A DNA stretch of 64,000 bases from Streptomyces sp. SAI-135 (GTDB lineage: Bacteria; Actinomycetota; Actinomycetes; Streptomycetales; Streptomycetaceae). Every line of letters begins with the position of its first letter. The stretch's first letter is position 1. The position numbers and the translations under genes were made by a program. The stretch is taken from assembly GCF_029893805.1 (NCBI RefSeq), contig NZ_JARXYP010000002.1, positions 2,294,001 to 2,358,000 of the forward strand, written 5' to 3'. Below the pieces are notes generated by a model. It did no database searches. It was given only the letters and a program-made list of their open reading frames with translations, and was not told the DNA's origin. Positions 56,207 through 64,000 of this stretch are shown here, one piece after another.

Positions 56207-56513
56207 TTCATGAAGTAATTCCGGGGTTTATCGAAGAATAGCTTCCCGTCTTCTTCTGCCCGCTTTCTCTCGGGCTAAACGCAAAGATTCTGCGAACGCG
56301 AACCGGATGAATTCGGGGAGATCTCGTGGGGGTTACCTGCTTGTGACGCGTTACACATCGTGATCAATTTGCCCTTTATTTGCTGGGCGTAACCGTACAT
56401 AACGGTCACTCCTTGCGCGTCGGCGCGCGCCCGCGTGATAACACACGAGACGCCCGTACGTAACCCCGTCCGGCGATGCAATTTTGGAATTTCCCTCGGT
56501 AAATTCAATTCGC
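56207..56513. other. AT-richer promoter region upstream of ectA
   Basis: 307 bases between the aminotransferase and ectA, clearly less GC-rich than the coding parts. It holds an ACCGT-ACATA-ACGGT inverted repeat (about 56392-56406), a minus-strand short ORF with AAGGAG (56275-56400) and, just before ectA, TAAATT (56500-56505) eight bases upstream of the ATG. The ect operon promoter should be here; no strong -35 is identifiable. Confidence 0.6.
56275..56400 (-). CDS. Short ORF with strong ribosome site upstream of ectA (low confidence)
   Basis: A minus-strand frame of 41 residues (MYGYAQQIKGKLITMCNASQ... ending SRSQNLCV) has AAGGAG eight bases before its ATG. Its codon choice is AT-rich at third positions, unlike neighbouring genes, so it may be a small peptide, an antisense transcript or chance. 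No family recognised. Confidence 0.25.
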   Translation of the reverse strand: MYGYAQQIKGKLITMCNASQAGNPHEISPNSSGSRSQNLCV

Positions 56514-57041
56514 ATGACTGCCGCACAAGCAGACCTGCAAATCGACCGGCCGACGGTCGCGGACGGAGCCGCACTGTGGCGGATCGCCCGCGACTCCGAG
56601 GTCCTCGACCTGAACTCGTCGTACAGCTATCTGCTGTGGTGTCGCGACTTCGCCGCCACGTCGGCGGTGGCACGGAACGACCGTGGAGAGGCCATCGGGT
56701 TCGTCACCGGGTACGTCCGCCCGGACCGGCCCGACACCCTCCTCGTCTGGCAGGTGGCCGTGGACTCGGCCCACCGCGGCCGCGGTCTCGCCGCCGCCCT
56801 GCTCGACGGACTGACCGCCCGGCTGGCCGCCGAGCGCGGACTGACCACCGTCGAGACCACCATCACGCCGGGCAACACCGCCTCCGAGCGGCTGTTCACG
56901 TCGTTCGCCGAACGCCGTGGCGCCCGCCTGGAGCGCGAGGTGCTGTTCGACGCCGGTCTGTTCCCCGACGGGCCGCACGACCCCGAGGTCCTCTACCGGA
57001 TCGGGCCCCTCTCCCCCGGTTCCCCCTCCCTCTCCGCCTGA
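56514..57041 (+). CDS. ectA: L-2,4-diaminobutyric acid acetyltransferase EctA
   Basis: 175-residue GNAT acetyltransferase with WQVAVDSAHRGRGLAAALLDGL, the acetyl-CoA site, and DLNSSYSYLLWCRDF and ITPGNTASERLF characteristic of EctA. It acetylates L-2,4-diaminobutyrate in ectoine synthesis. There is no clear ribosome site; TAAATT eight bases before the ATG suggests a leaderless mRNA. It heads ectABCD. Confidence 0.93.
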   Translation: MTAAQADLQIDRPTVADGAALWRIARDSEVLDLNSSYSYLLWCRDFAATSAVARNDRGEAIGFVTGYVRPDRPDTLLVWQVAVDSAHRGRGLAAALLDGLTARLAAERGLTTVETTITPGNTASERLFTSFAERRGARLEREVLFDAGLFPDGPHDPEVLYRIGPLSPGSPSLSA

Positions 57042-57071
57042 CCCCCCACGCACCCCGAGGAGCGATTCGTC

Positions 57072-58343
57072 GTGACCATCACCCAGCCCGACCTCAGCGT
57101 CTTCGAGACCCTCGAGTCCGAGGTGCGCAGCTACTGCCGCGGCTGGCCCACCGTCTTCGACCGCGCGCAGGGCAGCCGCATGTACGACGAGGACGGCCAC
57201 GCTTACCTGGACTTCTTCGCCGGCGCCGGTTCGCTGAACTACGGCCACAACAACCCCGTGCTGAAACGGGCGTTGATCGACTACCTGGAGCGCGACGGCG
57301 TCACGCACGGCCTCGACATGTCGACCACCGCCAAGCGCACCTTCCTGCAGACCTTCCAGGACCTGGTGCTGCGCCCGCGCGATCTGCCGTACAAGGTCAT
57401 GTTCCCGGGCCCGACGGGCACCAACGCCGTGGAGTCGGCGCTCAAGCTGGCCCGGAAGGTCAAGGGCCGCGAGGCCATCGTGTCCTTCACCAACGCCTTC
57501 CACGGCATGTCCCTGGGGTCGCTGGCCGTGACCGGCAACGCCTTCAAGCGGGCCGGCGCCGGCATCCCGCTGGTGCACGGCACGCCGATGCCGTTCGACA
57601 ACTACTTCGACGGCACCGTCGAGGACTTCCTGTGGTTCGAGCGGCTCCTGGAGGACCAGGGCTCGGGCCTCAACAAGCCCGCCGCGGTGATCGTCGAGAC
57701 CGTGCAGGGCGAGGGCGGCATCAACGTCGCCCGCCGCGAGTGGCTCCAGGCGCTCGCCGCGCTGTGCGAGCGGCAGGACATGCTGCTCATCGTCGACGAC
57801 ATCCAGATGGGCTGCGGCCGGACCGGCGCCTTCTTCTCCTTCGAGGAGGCGGGCATCACGCCGGACATCGTCACCGTCTCCAAGTCCATCAGCGGCTACG
57901 GCCTCCCCATGTCCCTCTGCCTGTTCAAGCCGGAGCTGGACATCTGGGAGCCGGGCGAGCACAACGGCACCTTCCGCGGCAACAACCCGGCCTTCGTCAC
58001 GGCCACCGCCGCCCTGGAGCAGTACTGGGCGGACGGTTCCGCGATGGAGAAGCAGACCCGGCAGCGCGGTGAGCAGGTCGAGCAGGGGCTCATCTCCATC
58101 ACCGAGGAGAACCTGGCCGACATCAAGGAGTACCGCGGCCGCGGGCTGGTGTGGGGCCTGGAGTTCCACGACAAGGAGCGCGCCGGGCGGGTGGCGCACC
58201 GGGCCTTCGAGCTCGGGCTGCTCATCGAGACCTCGGGCCCCGAGAGCGAGGTCGTGAAGCTGCTCCCGGCGCTCACGATCACCCCGGAGGAGCTGGACGA
58301 GGGGCTCAGCGTCCTCGCCCGCGCCGTCCGGGAAACCGTCTGA
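57072..58343 (+). CDS. ectB: Diaminobutyrate--2-oxoglutarate aminotransferase EctB
   Basis: 423-residue class III aminotransferase. Landmarks: FFAGAGSLNYGHNNPVLK, MFPGPTGTNAVESALKLARK, IVDDIQMGCGRTGAFFSFE and the PLP lysine in TVSKSISGYGLPMS. It makes L-2,4-diaminobutyrate from aspartate semialdehyde and glutamate. GTG start, 30 bases after ectA. Confidence 0.95.
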   Translation: MTITQPDLSVFETLESEVRSYCRGWPTVFDRAQGSRMYDEDGHAYLDFFAGAGSLNYGHNNPVLKRALIDYLERDGVTHGLDMSTTAKRTFLQTFQDLVLRPRDLPYKVMFPGPTGTNAVESALKLARKVKGREAIVSFTNAFHGMSLGSLAVTGNAFKRAGAGIPLVHGTPMPFDNYFDGTVEDFLWFERLLEDQGSGLNKPAAVIVETVQGEGGINVARREWLQALAALCERQDMLLIVDDIQMGCGRTGAFFSFEEAGITPDIVTVSKSISGYGLPMSLCLFKPELDIWEPGEHNGTFRGNNPAFVTATAALEQYWADGSAMEKQTRQRGEQVEQGLISITEENLADIKEYRGRGLVWGLEFHDKERAGRVAHRAFELGLLIETSGPESEVVKLLPALTITPEELDEGLSVLARAVRETV

Positions 58344-58388
58344 GCATCCGTCTCAGCAGACCGTCCAACTAGGAGGCATCGCAATACC

Positions 58389-58793
58389 GTGATCGTCCGT
58401 TCGTTCAAGGACATCGAAGGCACCGACCGGCATGTGAAGGCCGCGTCCGGCACCTGGGAGAGCAAACGCATCGTGCTCGCCAAGGAGCGGGTCGGCTTCT
58501 CGCTGCACGAGACGATCCTGTACGCGGGCACGGAGACGTCGATGTGGTACGCGAACCACATCGAGGCCGTCGTCTGCGTCGAGGGCGAGGCCGAGCTGAC
58601 CGACCACGAGAGCGGGCAGACGCACTCGATCACGCCGGGGACCATGTACCTGCTGGACGGTCACGAGCGGCACACACTGCGGGTCAAGGAGGACTTCCGC
58701 TGCATCTGTGTGTTCAACCCGCCCGTGACCGGCCGGGAGGACCACGACGAGAACGGCGTCTACCCGCTGCTCACCGAACCCGAGGAGGTGTGA
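58389..58793 (+). CDS. ectC: L-ectoine synthase EctC
   Basis: 134-residue cupin with the EctC motifs [17 protein letters not shown] start (here [13 protein letters not shown]), [30 protein letters not shown] and [20 protein letters not shown]. It cyclises N-gamma-acetyl-diaminobutyrate to ectoine. GTG start with GGAGG upstream, 45 bases after ectB. Confidence 0.95.
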   Translation: MIVRSFKDIEGTDRHVKAASGTWESKRIVLAKERVGFSLHETILYAGTETSMWYANHIEAVVCVEGEAELTDHESGQTHSITPGTMYLLDGHERHTLRVKEDFRCICVFNPPVTGREDHDENGVYPLLTEPEEV

Positions 58794-58797
58794 CCGC

Positions 58798-59694
58798 ATG
58801 ACCACCATGACCACCGTCACCGATCTCTACCCCAGCCGCGGCGCCACCGAGGTGTCCGTCCCGCGCAAGGACCCGGTCGTCTGGTCGGCGCCCGGCACGC
58901 CGGGACCGATCGCCACGGCCGACCTGGAGTCGTTCGAGCGCGACGGCTTCCTCGCCATCGACCAGCTCATCGGTCCCGACGAGGTCCCCGTCTACCAGCG
59001 TGAGCTGGAGCGGCTCGTCACGGCCCCGGAGATCCGCGCGGACGAGCGCTCGATCGTCGAGCCGAAGTCCAAGGAGATCCGCTCGGTCTTCGAGGTGCAC
59101 AGGATCAGCGAGGTGTTCGCGAACCTGGTGCGCGACGAGCGGGTCGTCGGCCGGGCCCGGCAGATCCTCGGCTCGGACGTCTACGTCCACCAGTCACGGA
59201 TCAACGTCAAGCCCGGTTTCGGGGCCAGCGGCTTCTACTGGCACTCCGACTTCGAGACCTGGCACGCCGAGGACGGCCTGCCCAACATGCGCACGGTGTC
59301 CGTCTCGATCGCGCTGACCGAGAACTACGACACCAACGGCGGGCTCATGATCATGCCCGGCTCGCACAAGACCTTCCTCGGGTGCGCGGGTGAGACCCCG
59401 AAGGACAACTACAAGAAGTCCCTCCAGATGCAGGACGCGGGCACGCCCTCGGACGAGGCGCTGACGGCGATGGCCTCGGAGTACGGCATCAAGCTGTTCA
59501 CCGGCAAGGCCGGTTCGGCGACCTGGTTCGACTGCAACGCCATGCACGGCTCCGGCGACAACATCACGCCGTTCCCGCGCAGCAACGTCTTCATCGTGTT
59601 CAACAGCGTGGAGAACGAGGCCGTCGAGCCGTTCGCGGCCCCGATCCGGCGCCCCGAGTTCATCGGCGCCCGGGACTTCACCCCGGTGAAGTGA
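58798..59694 (+). CDS. ectD: Ectoine 5-hydroxylase EctD
   Basis: 298-residue Fe(II)/2-oxoglutarate dioxygenase. The iron ligands lie in FYWHSDFETWHAEDG (His and Asp) and in NAMHGSGDNITP (His); the substrate motif FETWH-EDG is the EctD hallmark. It makes hydroxyectoine. ATG at 58798 with GAGGAGG upstream, 4 bases after ectC. Confidence 0.95.
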   Translation: MTTMTTVTDLYPSRGATEVSVPRKDPVVWSAPGTPGPIATADLESFERDGFLAIDQLIGPDEVPVYQRELERLVTAPEIRADERSIVEPKSKEIRSVFEVHRISEVFANLVRDERVVGRARQILGSDVYVHQSRINVKPGFGASGFYWHSDFETWHAEDGLPNMRTVSVSIALTENYDTNGGLMIMPGSHKTFLGCAGETPKDNYKKSLQMQDAGTPSDEALTAMASEYGIKLFTGKAGSATWFDCNAMHGSGDNITPFPRSNVFIVFNSVENEAVEPFAAPIRRPEFIGARDFTPVK

Positions 59695-59710
59695 TCCGGT
59701 GAGCTGATCC

Positions 59711-60709
59711 TCACAGCCACGACAGCGACGCGGCCCGCTCCAGTACGTTCCGTACGGCGGCCGCGTCGCCCGTCGTTTCCCGGGGGACGCCGCCCGGCTC
59801 GTGCCGGCCGCCGACGAGCAGGCAGAAGTCCACGGCGTCCAGGGTGAGTTCGGCGGCCACGGGATCGCTCTGCGAACCCAGGACCCACTGCTCGCCGCCC
59901 CGGACCGCGAACAGCACCGGCGGCGCCCCGGCCCCGAGGACGCCGCCGAGGATGCGGACGGCCAGCCCGACCAGCCGTCCCAGGTGCTCCTCGGGCGGCG
60001 GCGGTACGGCCAGGCCCAGGGCGCGGCCGATGTCGTCGGTGTGGATCCAGGTCTCGAAGGCACGCACCAGGAAGTGCTCGGTGGCCGGCAGTCTGATGCC
60101 CATCGACAGGGTGGTCCTGGCGGCGAGTTCGGGGTCACGGGCGTGCGCGGTGCCGAGCAGGCCGGCCGCCTGCGCGGACCAGTCGGCGACGGTCTCCCCT
60201 GGCGTACGGCCGTGCTCGTGGGCGATCACCTCGGCGGTGCGCCGCTCCCAGGCGTCCGTCCAGTCCGCGTCCTCGTCGATCCGCGCGCCCGGCACCCGGG
60301 CCCCGATCCCGAGCCGCAGGGCGAGGTGTTCGTCGGCGGCGAGCAGATGGGCGACGGTGGCGTGCGCGTCCCAGTCGTGCACGACGGGCGTGGACCAGTG
60401 GCCCTCCAGCTCGGGCAGCAGCGCCCCGAGCCCCGCGACGGCGGCCGCGTAGGGAGCGGCGTGCCGGGCGACGGGGGGTGGCGCGGGGCGGGCGCGGAGG
60501 GCGCGGGTCAGGTGGGCCTCGCCACGGTACTGCGGCTCGTCGAGCGGCGGGCCGTCCAGCGTGCGTACGGTGGCGCGCAGCCGTTCCGCCTCCGCCGCGC
60601 AGCTCTCGCACTCGGCCAGGTGGGGTGGCACGAGCCGCTCCTCGGCCGGTTCCAGGGCGCCGAAGGCCCAGGCGGCCAGCAGGTCGCGGACGTCGTCGTG
60701 ACCGGTCAC
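59711..60709 (-). CDS. Zinc anti-sigma factor fused to a maleylpyruvate-isomerase-like domain
   Basis: 332-residue protein. The N terminus has the anti-sigma zinc motif HLAECESC (His30, Cys34, Cys37) in a ZAS-like domain. From about residue 85 a mycothiol-dependent maleylpyruvate isomerase-like (DinB/MDMPI) domain follows with WDAHATVAHLLAADEHLALRLG. No transmembrane helix. It should bind the sigma factor encoded 34 bases upstream on the same strand. The enzyme-like second domain may sense mycothiol or redox state (inference). Confidence 0.85.
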   Translation of the reverse strand: MTGHDDVRDLLAAWAFGALEPAEERLVPPHLAECESCAAEAERLRATVRTLDGPPLDEPQYRGEAHLTRALRARPAPPPVARHAAPYAAAVAGLGALLPELEGHWSTPVVHDWDAHATVAHLLAADEHLALRLGIGARVPGARIDEDADWTDAWERRTAEVIAHEHGRTPGETVADWSAQAAGLLGTAHARDPELAARTTLSMGIRLPATEHFLVRAFETWIHTDDIGRALGLAVPPPPEEHLGRLVGLAVRILGGVLGAGAPPVLFAVRGGEQWVLGSQSDPVAAELTLDAVDFCLLVGGRHEPGGVPRETTGDAAAVRNVLERAASLSWL

Positions 60710-60743
60710 CGCTCGCCCCCTTCCCTGTGTTCCCCTGCCGCCA

Positions 60744-61352
60744 TCATGCGCCCTTCTCCCAGGCCGGGTCGGGTGGGTCGGCCAAAGTCTCCGCCAGGGC
60801 GCGCAGCGCGGTGCGCAGCCGGGTCTTGGCGGTGCCCTCGGGGATGCCGAGCTCGACGGCGGCCTGCCGGTAGGTGCGGCCGGCGAAGTAGGCGAGGTGC
60901 ACCACCTCCCGCTGCGGCTGCGGGAGTTCGGCGAGGGCGGTGTGCAGCAGGAGGGAGCGCTCCCGGTCGACGACCGCCTCGGCGGGGCCGGGAGAGGCGT
61001 CCGGGATGCCGTGCAGGGCGAGGTCGTCGGCGCGGACGTCCTTGCGGTGCCGGGCCTCGCCGCGCACCCAGTCCACGGCCCGGCGGTGGGCCAGCAGCGA
61101 CAGCCAGGTGCGCAGGCTGCCCCGGCGCGCGTCGAAGGCGTACGGCCTGCTCCACAGCTGGGCGAAGACCTCCTGCGCGACGTCCTCCGCCGCGGCCCCG
61201 CTGCGGGTCACGCGCACGGCGACGGCCCGCACCAGCCCGCCGTACGCGGCGTACGCCTCGGCCAGCGCGGACTCGTCGCCGTACACCAGCCGCCGGTGCA
61301 GCTCCGCGTCCGCGGGTCGCTGCACGGACGTCGTCCCCTCCGCGGACTCCAC
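60744..61352 (-). CDS. ECF RNA polymerase sigma factor
   Basis: 202-residue sigma-70 family protein with region 2 (AAAEDVAQEVFAQLW and LRTWLSLLAHRRAVDWVR) and region 4 (LPQPQREVVHLAYFAGRTYRQAAVELGIPEGTAKTRLRTAL, motif quoted in parts). It is the first gene of a sigma/anti-sigma pair. GTG at 61352; the ribosome site is weak. Resembles the SigK-like group that pairs with zinc anti-sigma factors. Confidence 0.9.
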   Translation of the reverse strand: MESAEGTTSVQRPADAELHRRLVYGDESALAEAYAAYGGLVRAVAVRVTRSGAAAEDVAQEVFAQLWSRPYAFDARRGSLRTWLSLLAHRRAVDWVRGEARHRKDVRADDLALHGIPDASPGPAEAVVDRERSLLLHTALAELPQPQREVVHLAYFAGRTYRQAAVELGIPEGTAKTRLRTALRALAETLADPPDPAWEKGA

Positions 61353-61409
61353 GGCACCACCACCCCTTGATGCCCTTCCTAGCGTCCCGGGCGGCGCGGC
61401 GCCAGCGGT

Positions 61410-62462
61410 TCAGGCAGACAGGGCCTCCAGAAGCCGGTCGACGTCCGCGGCCGTGTTGTACAGATGGAAGGAGGCCCGCAGGTTGCCGGCCCGGTTGGAC
61501 ACCTCGATGCCCGCCGCGCTCAACTCGCGCTGCCGGCCGCCGAGTCGGGGCACGGACACGATCGGCGAGCCGGGAGCGGGCAGGGGTTCCTGGCCGAGGG
61601 CGGCGAGTCCGGTGCGGAAGCGGTCGGCGAGGGCGAGGTCGTGGGCGCGCACGGCGTCCACACCGAGCTCCGCCAGGAGTTCGAGGGAGCGCCGGGTGCC
61701 GGCGTAGGTGAACAGGGCCGGGCTGACGTCGAACCGCCGGGCGGAGTGGGCCAGTTCGGTGACCGGGCCGTAGCAGCTGTCCCAGGGGACCTCCCCCGCG
61801 ACCCAGCCGGCGAGCACCGGCTTCAGGTCGCCGAAGTCCTCCGGGACGGCGAGGAAGGCCGCGCCGTGCGGGCCGAGCAGCCACTTGAAGGTGGTGGAGA
61901 CGGTGTAGTCGTACGAGTCCGCGTCCACCGGGAGCCAGCCCGCGGCCTGCGAGAAGTCGACGTAGGTGCGGGCGCCGTGGGCTCGCGCGGCCTCCCGCAG
62001 GGCGGGCAGGTCGGCGATCCGGCCGTCGGCGGACTGGGCGGCGCTGACGGCGACGAGGGCGGTGCCGGGGCGGACGGAGTCGGCGAGCCGCTCCAGCGGG
62101 ACGATGCGCACCTTGAGGTCGCCGCGGGTGTGGAAGGGGTTCACGACGGAGGTGAAGTCGTCCTCGGCGGTGAGGACTTCGGCACCCGGCGGCAGCGAGG
62201 CGGCGACCAGGCCGGAGTGGGCGGACACGGAGGCGCCCGCCGCGACGCGCGCGACCGGGACGCCGGCGAGCCTCGCGAACGCGGCACGGGCCGCCTCCAC
62301 GTCCTCGAACAGCGGATCCAGCGGCCTGCCCTCGGCCCGGATCAGCGCGGCCTCCTGGAGGGCGGTCACGGTGCGGGCGGGGAGCAGACCGCTGCTCGCG
62401 GTGTTGAGGAAGGTGTTCTTCGGGGCGAACTCGGCGCGGACGAGGCTCTCGAAGGTTTCCAT
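61410..62462 (-). CDS. Class V aminotransferase, cysteine desulfurase-like
   Basis: 350-residue PLP enzyme of the class V family (kynureninase/cysteine desulfurase-like), with NTASSGLLPARTVTAL, the lysine in TVSTTFKWLLGPHGAAFL and ASFHLYNTAADVDRLL. The substrate is not evident. ATG at 62462 has GTGGAG close upstream; the longer frame from 62498 is less likely. Confidence 0.85.
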   Translation of the reverse strand: METFESLVRAEFAPKNTFLNTASSGLLPARTVTALQEAALIRAEGRPLDPLFEDVEAARAAFARLAGVPVARVAAGASVSAHSGLVAASLPPGAEVLTAEDDFTSVVNPFHTRGDLKVRIVPLERLADSVRPGTALVAVSAAQSADGRIADLPALREAARAHGARTYVDFSQAAGWLPVDADSYDYTVSTTFKWLLGPHGAAFLAVPEDFGDLKPVLAGWVAGEVPWDSCYGPVTELAHSARRFDVSPALFTYAGTRRSLELLAELGVDAVRAHDLALADRFRTGLAALGQEPLPAPGSPIVSVPRLGGRQRELSAAGIEVSNRAGNLRASFHLYNTAADVDRLLEALSA

Positions 62463-62559
62463 GGCTCCACTGTGGGGCCGCACGACCTCTCGGTCCATTG
62501 CGATTTTCTACGTGGTTTCGCCAAGGAACGCTTATACGTCCGCGCCGACCTGCGCCTTC

Positions 62560-63285
62560 TCAGCCCTGCTGGGGCACGGCGCACCCGTCGGGACCGCAGG
62601 TCTCCGCGCCGGCGTCGCCCTGGTCGATCAGCTGCAACGGGGAGCGGTTGCCCCAGGCCTGGGTGAGGGCCTGGGTGAAGACCTCGGCGGGCTGGGCGCC
62701 GGAGACGCCGTACGTGCGGTCCAGGACGAAGAAGGGGACGCCGTTCGCGCCGAGCTCGGCGGCCTCGCGCTCGTCTGCGCGGACCTCGTCGGCGTAGGCG
62801 GTGGGGTCGGCGAGGACCTTGCGGACCTCGCCGGCGTCCAGGCCGGCCTCCACGGCGAGCTCGACGAGGCGCTCGTCGCCCTCGGTGAACAGGGACCTCT
62901 CCTCGGCGAAGTTCGCCCGGTAGAAGATCTGGACGAGCTCGTCCTGCCTGCCGTGCTCCTTGGCGAGGTGGAGGAGTCGGTGCAGGTCGAAGGTGTTGCC
63001 GTGGTCGCGGTCACGCGTCCGGTAGGCGAGGCCCTCGGCGGCGGCCTGGGCGCCGAGGTTCTCCTCACCGGCCTGGGCCTGGGCCTCGCTCATGCCGTAT
63101 TTCTTGCTGAGCATCGCGAGGACGGGCTGGACGTCGTCCTTGGCCCGCCCGGGGTCCAGCTCGAACGACCGGTGGACCACCTCGACCGCGTCACGGTGCG
63201 GGAAGGCCTCCAGCGCCTTCTCGAAGCGGGCCTTGCCCACGTAGCACCAGGGGCAGGCGATGTCGCTCCAGATCTCGACGCGCAT
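62560..63285 (-). CDS. DsbA-family thiol oxidoreductase (FrnE-like)
   Basis: 241-residue thioredoxin-fold protein with the active site CPWC in IWSDIACPWCYVGKARF near residue 11-14, an alpha-helical insertion, and the cis-proline region VPFFVLDRTYGVSG. It ends with a Cys-rich tail ETCGPDGCAVPQQG. FrnE-type proteins act as cytoplasmic disulphide isomerases. ATG has GGAGAG about nine bases upstream. Confidence 0.9.
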   Translation of the reverse strand: MRVEIWSDIACPWCYVGKARFEKALEAFPHRDAVEVVHRSFELDPGRAKDDVQPVLAMLSKKYGMSEAQAQAGEENLGAQAAAEGLAYRTRDRDHGNTFDLHRLLHLAKEHGRQDELVQIFYRANFAEERSLFTEGDERLVELAVEAGLDAGEVRKVLADPTAYADEVRADEREAAELGANGVPFFVLDRTYGVSGAQPAEVFTQALTQAWGNRSPLQLIDQGDAGAETCGPDGCAVPQQG

Positions 63286-63381
63286 GGTTCGGTTCTCTCC
63301 AGGTCGGACGGGTGCGGAGACTCCCTCCGCCGACTGGATGAACGTTCAAGCAGCGGGGTCCATTCCCTCCGGGACCTGGCG

Positions 63382-63990
63382 TCAGCTCCCGTCCCGCAGG
63401 TCCGCCGGCCAGTCGGGCCGGTACTCGATGTGGTCGTAGGTGACCACGCAGCCCTCGCCCATCGGGGACTGGCTCATGAAACCGACCAGGGCCGCGCCGG
63501 TCTCCTTGTCGTCGCCGAGGGTGAAGAGGCGCACGAAGGTCCACTGCTTGCCGTCGCGGGAGGCATGGAAGGCGAAGGCGCGGCCGGTGCGGCTGACCCG
63601 CAACCACACCGAACTGCCGTCCACGGTGAAGGAGTTGCAGTCGTCGGAGTGGCCCCGGGTGACGACCGTGCAGACGGTGGGCACGTCCGGGGAGTTCTCC
63701 AGGCACAGCTTGGCCCAGGCCCGCTCACCGACGTGGACGTACAGCACGCCCGCGTCGAAGGACGCGTTGAAGCCGACGGTGACCCGGGCTATCAGCTGGA
63801 AGTCGCCCTCGGGGGAGCCGAGGAGGCGCGGGGCGTCGGCGGCGGGGTCCAGGGACTCCCCGGTGGGCGGCACGAAACGGTCCTGCCGGGGGCCGGCCCA
63901 GCCGGAGAGGATGCCGTCCTCGTACACCCAGTGTCCGTCGGGGCCGTAGGTGCGGAGAGAGAACGGGAGTTGGGGAAGTTCGACGTCCAT
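63382..63990 (-). CDS. DUF1349 domain-containing protein
   Basis: 202-residue beta-jelly-roll protein of the DUF1349 family. Landmarks are the FQLIARVTVGFNASFDAGVLYVHVGERAWAKLCLENSPD segment (quoted in part) and SSVWLRVSRTGRAFAFHASRDG. Related domains bind carbohydrates. Start ATG at 63990 is within 10 bases of the window edge, so its upstream region is not seen. It ends 96 bases from the DsbA-like gene. Confidence 0.88.
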   Translation of the reverse strand: MDVELPQLPFSLRTYGPDGHWVYEDGILSGWAGPRQDRFVPPTGESLDPAADAPRLLGSPEGDFQLIARVTVGFNASFDAGVLYVHVGERAWAKLCLENSPDVPTVCTVVTRGHSDDCNSFTVDGSSVWLRVSRTGRAFAFHASRDGKQWTFVRLFTLGDDKETGAALVGFMSQSPMGEGCVVTYDHIEYRPDWPADLRDGS

Positions 63991-64000
63991 CCTCAGAGTT

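Overview
The window is about 72% GC with dense, GC-rich-third-position genes, many GTG starts and frequent 4-bp stop/start overlaps (ATGA/GTGA). Together with ectoine, mycothiol-type and LAETG/sortase E proteins this points clearly to the chromosome core of a Streptomyces. From memory, the order gbn, phosphate transporter, cob cluster, LAETG protein, ectABCD is that of the S. coelicolor SCO1839-SCO1867 region. I see no prophage, transposase, CRISPR array, tRNA or rRNA.

Layout. 1-20 kb holds housekeeping and envelope genes: a CopD-like membrane protein, a zinc alcohol dehydrogenase, a sterol-desaturase/lysoplasmalogenase pair, a VIT-type metal transporter, a DEDDh exonuclease with BRCT, SURF1, a carbon-starvation (cstA-ybdD) operon, a sodium:solute symporter translationally coupled to an ECF-like sigma factor and a small membrane protein, a GH15 glucanohydrolase, an SDR, and a five-gene Asp23/AmaP alkaline-shock operon facing a P10-like gene. 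20-30 kb holds the GATC-binding nucleoid protein Gbn, an ABC-F ATPase with a possible leader peptide, a zinc metallopeptidase, hydrolases, an aldolase, a secreted GH25 lysozyme and a PHO-box-preceded phosphate transporter.

30.7-49.2 kb is the cobalamin cluster. A B12 riboswitch and a 20-codon leader ORF precede cobD-cobQ-cobN-chlID-cobO-cobB-cobI. An opposite-strand ZIP transporter follows, then cobM-cobL-cobJ/cbiG-cobH-cbiX-cobC. It encodes corrin-ring methylation, cobalt insertion, amidation, adenosylation and aminopropanol attachment. Two points stand out: cobB carries a one-base frameshift, and both CobB and CobL carry in-frame linker insertions made of repeats that normally sit between Streptomyces genes.

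49-64 kb holds a LAETG-anchored surface protein, an amidohydrolase and a PIG-L deacetylase, an amino-acid ABC importer with an operator-like inverted repeat over its promoter and a divergent PLP aminotransferase, the ectABCD ectoine/hydroxyectoine operon, an ECF sigma/zinc anti-sigma pair, and stand-alone enzymes (class V aminotransferase, DsbA-like oxidoreductase, DUF1349 protein).

I did not find a wholly new multigene system. The most noteworthy items are regulatory or structural: the cobD leader ORF whose stop codon shares a hairpin loop with the cobD start codon, the repeat-derived insertions in cob enzymes, the cobB frameshift, the GATC cluster beside gbn, the candidate leader peptide before the ABC-F gene, and the symporter-sigma coupling. 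Functions are assigned from sequence motifs and family knowledge only; no database search was run.
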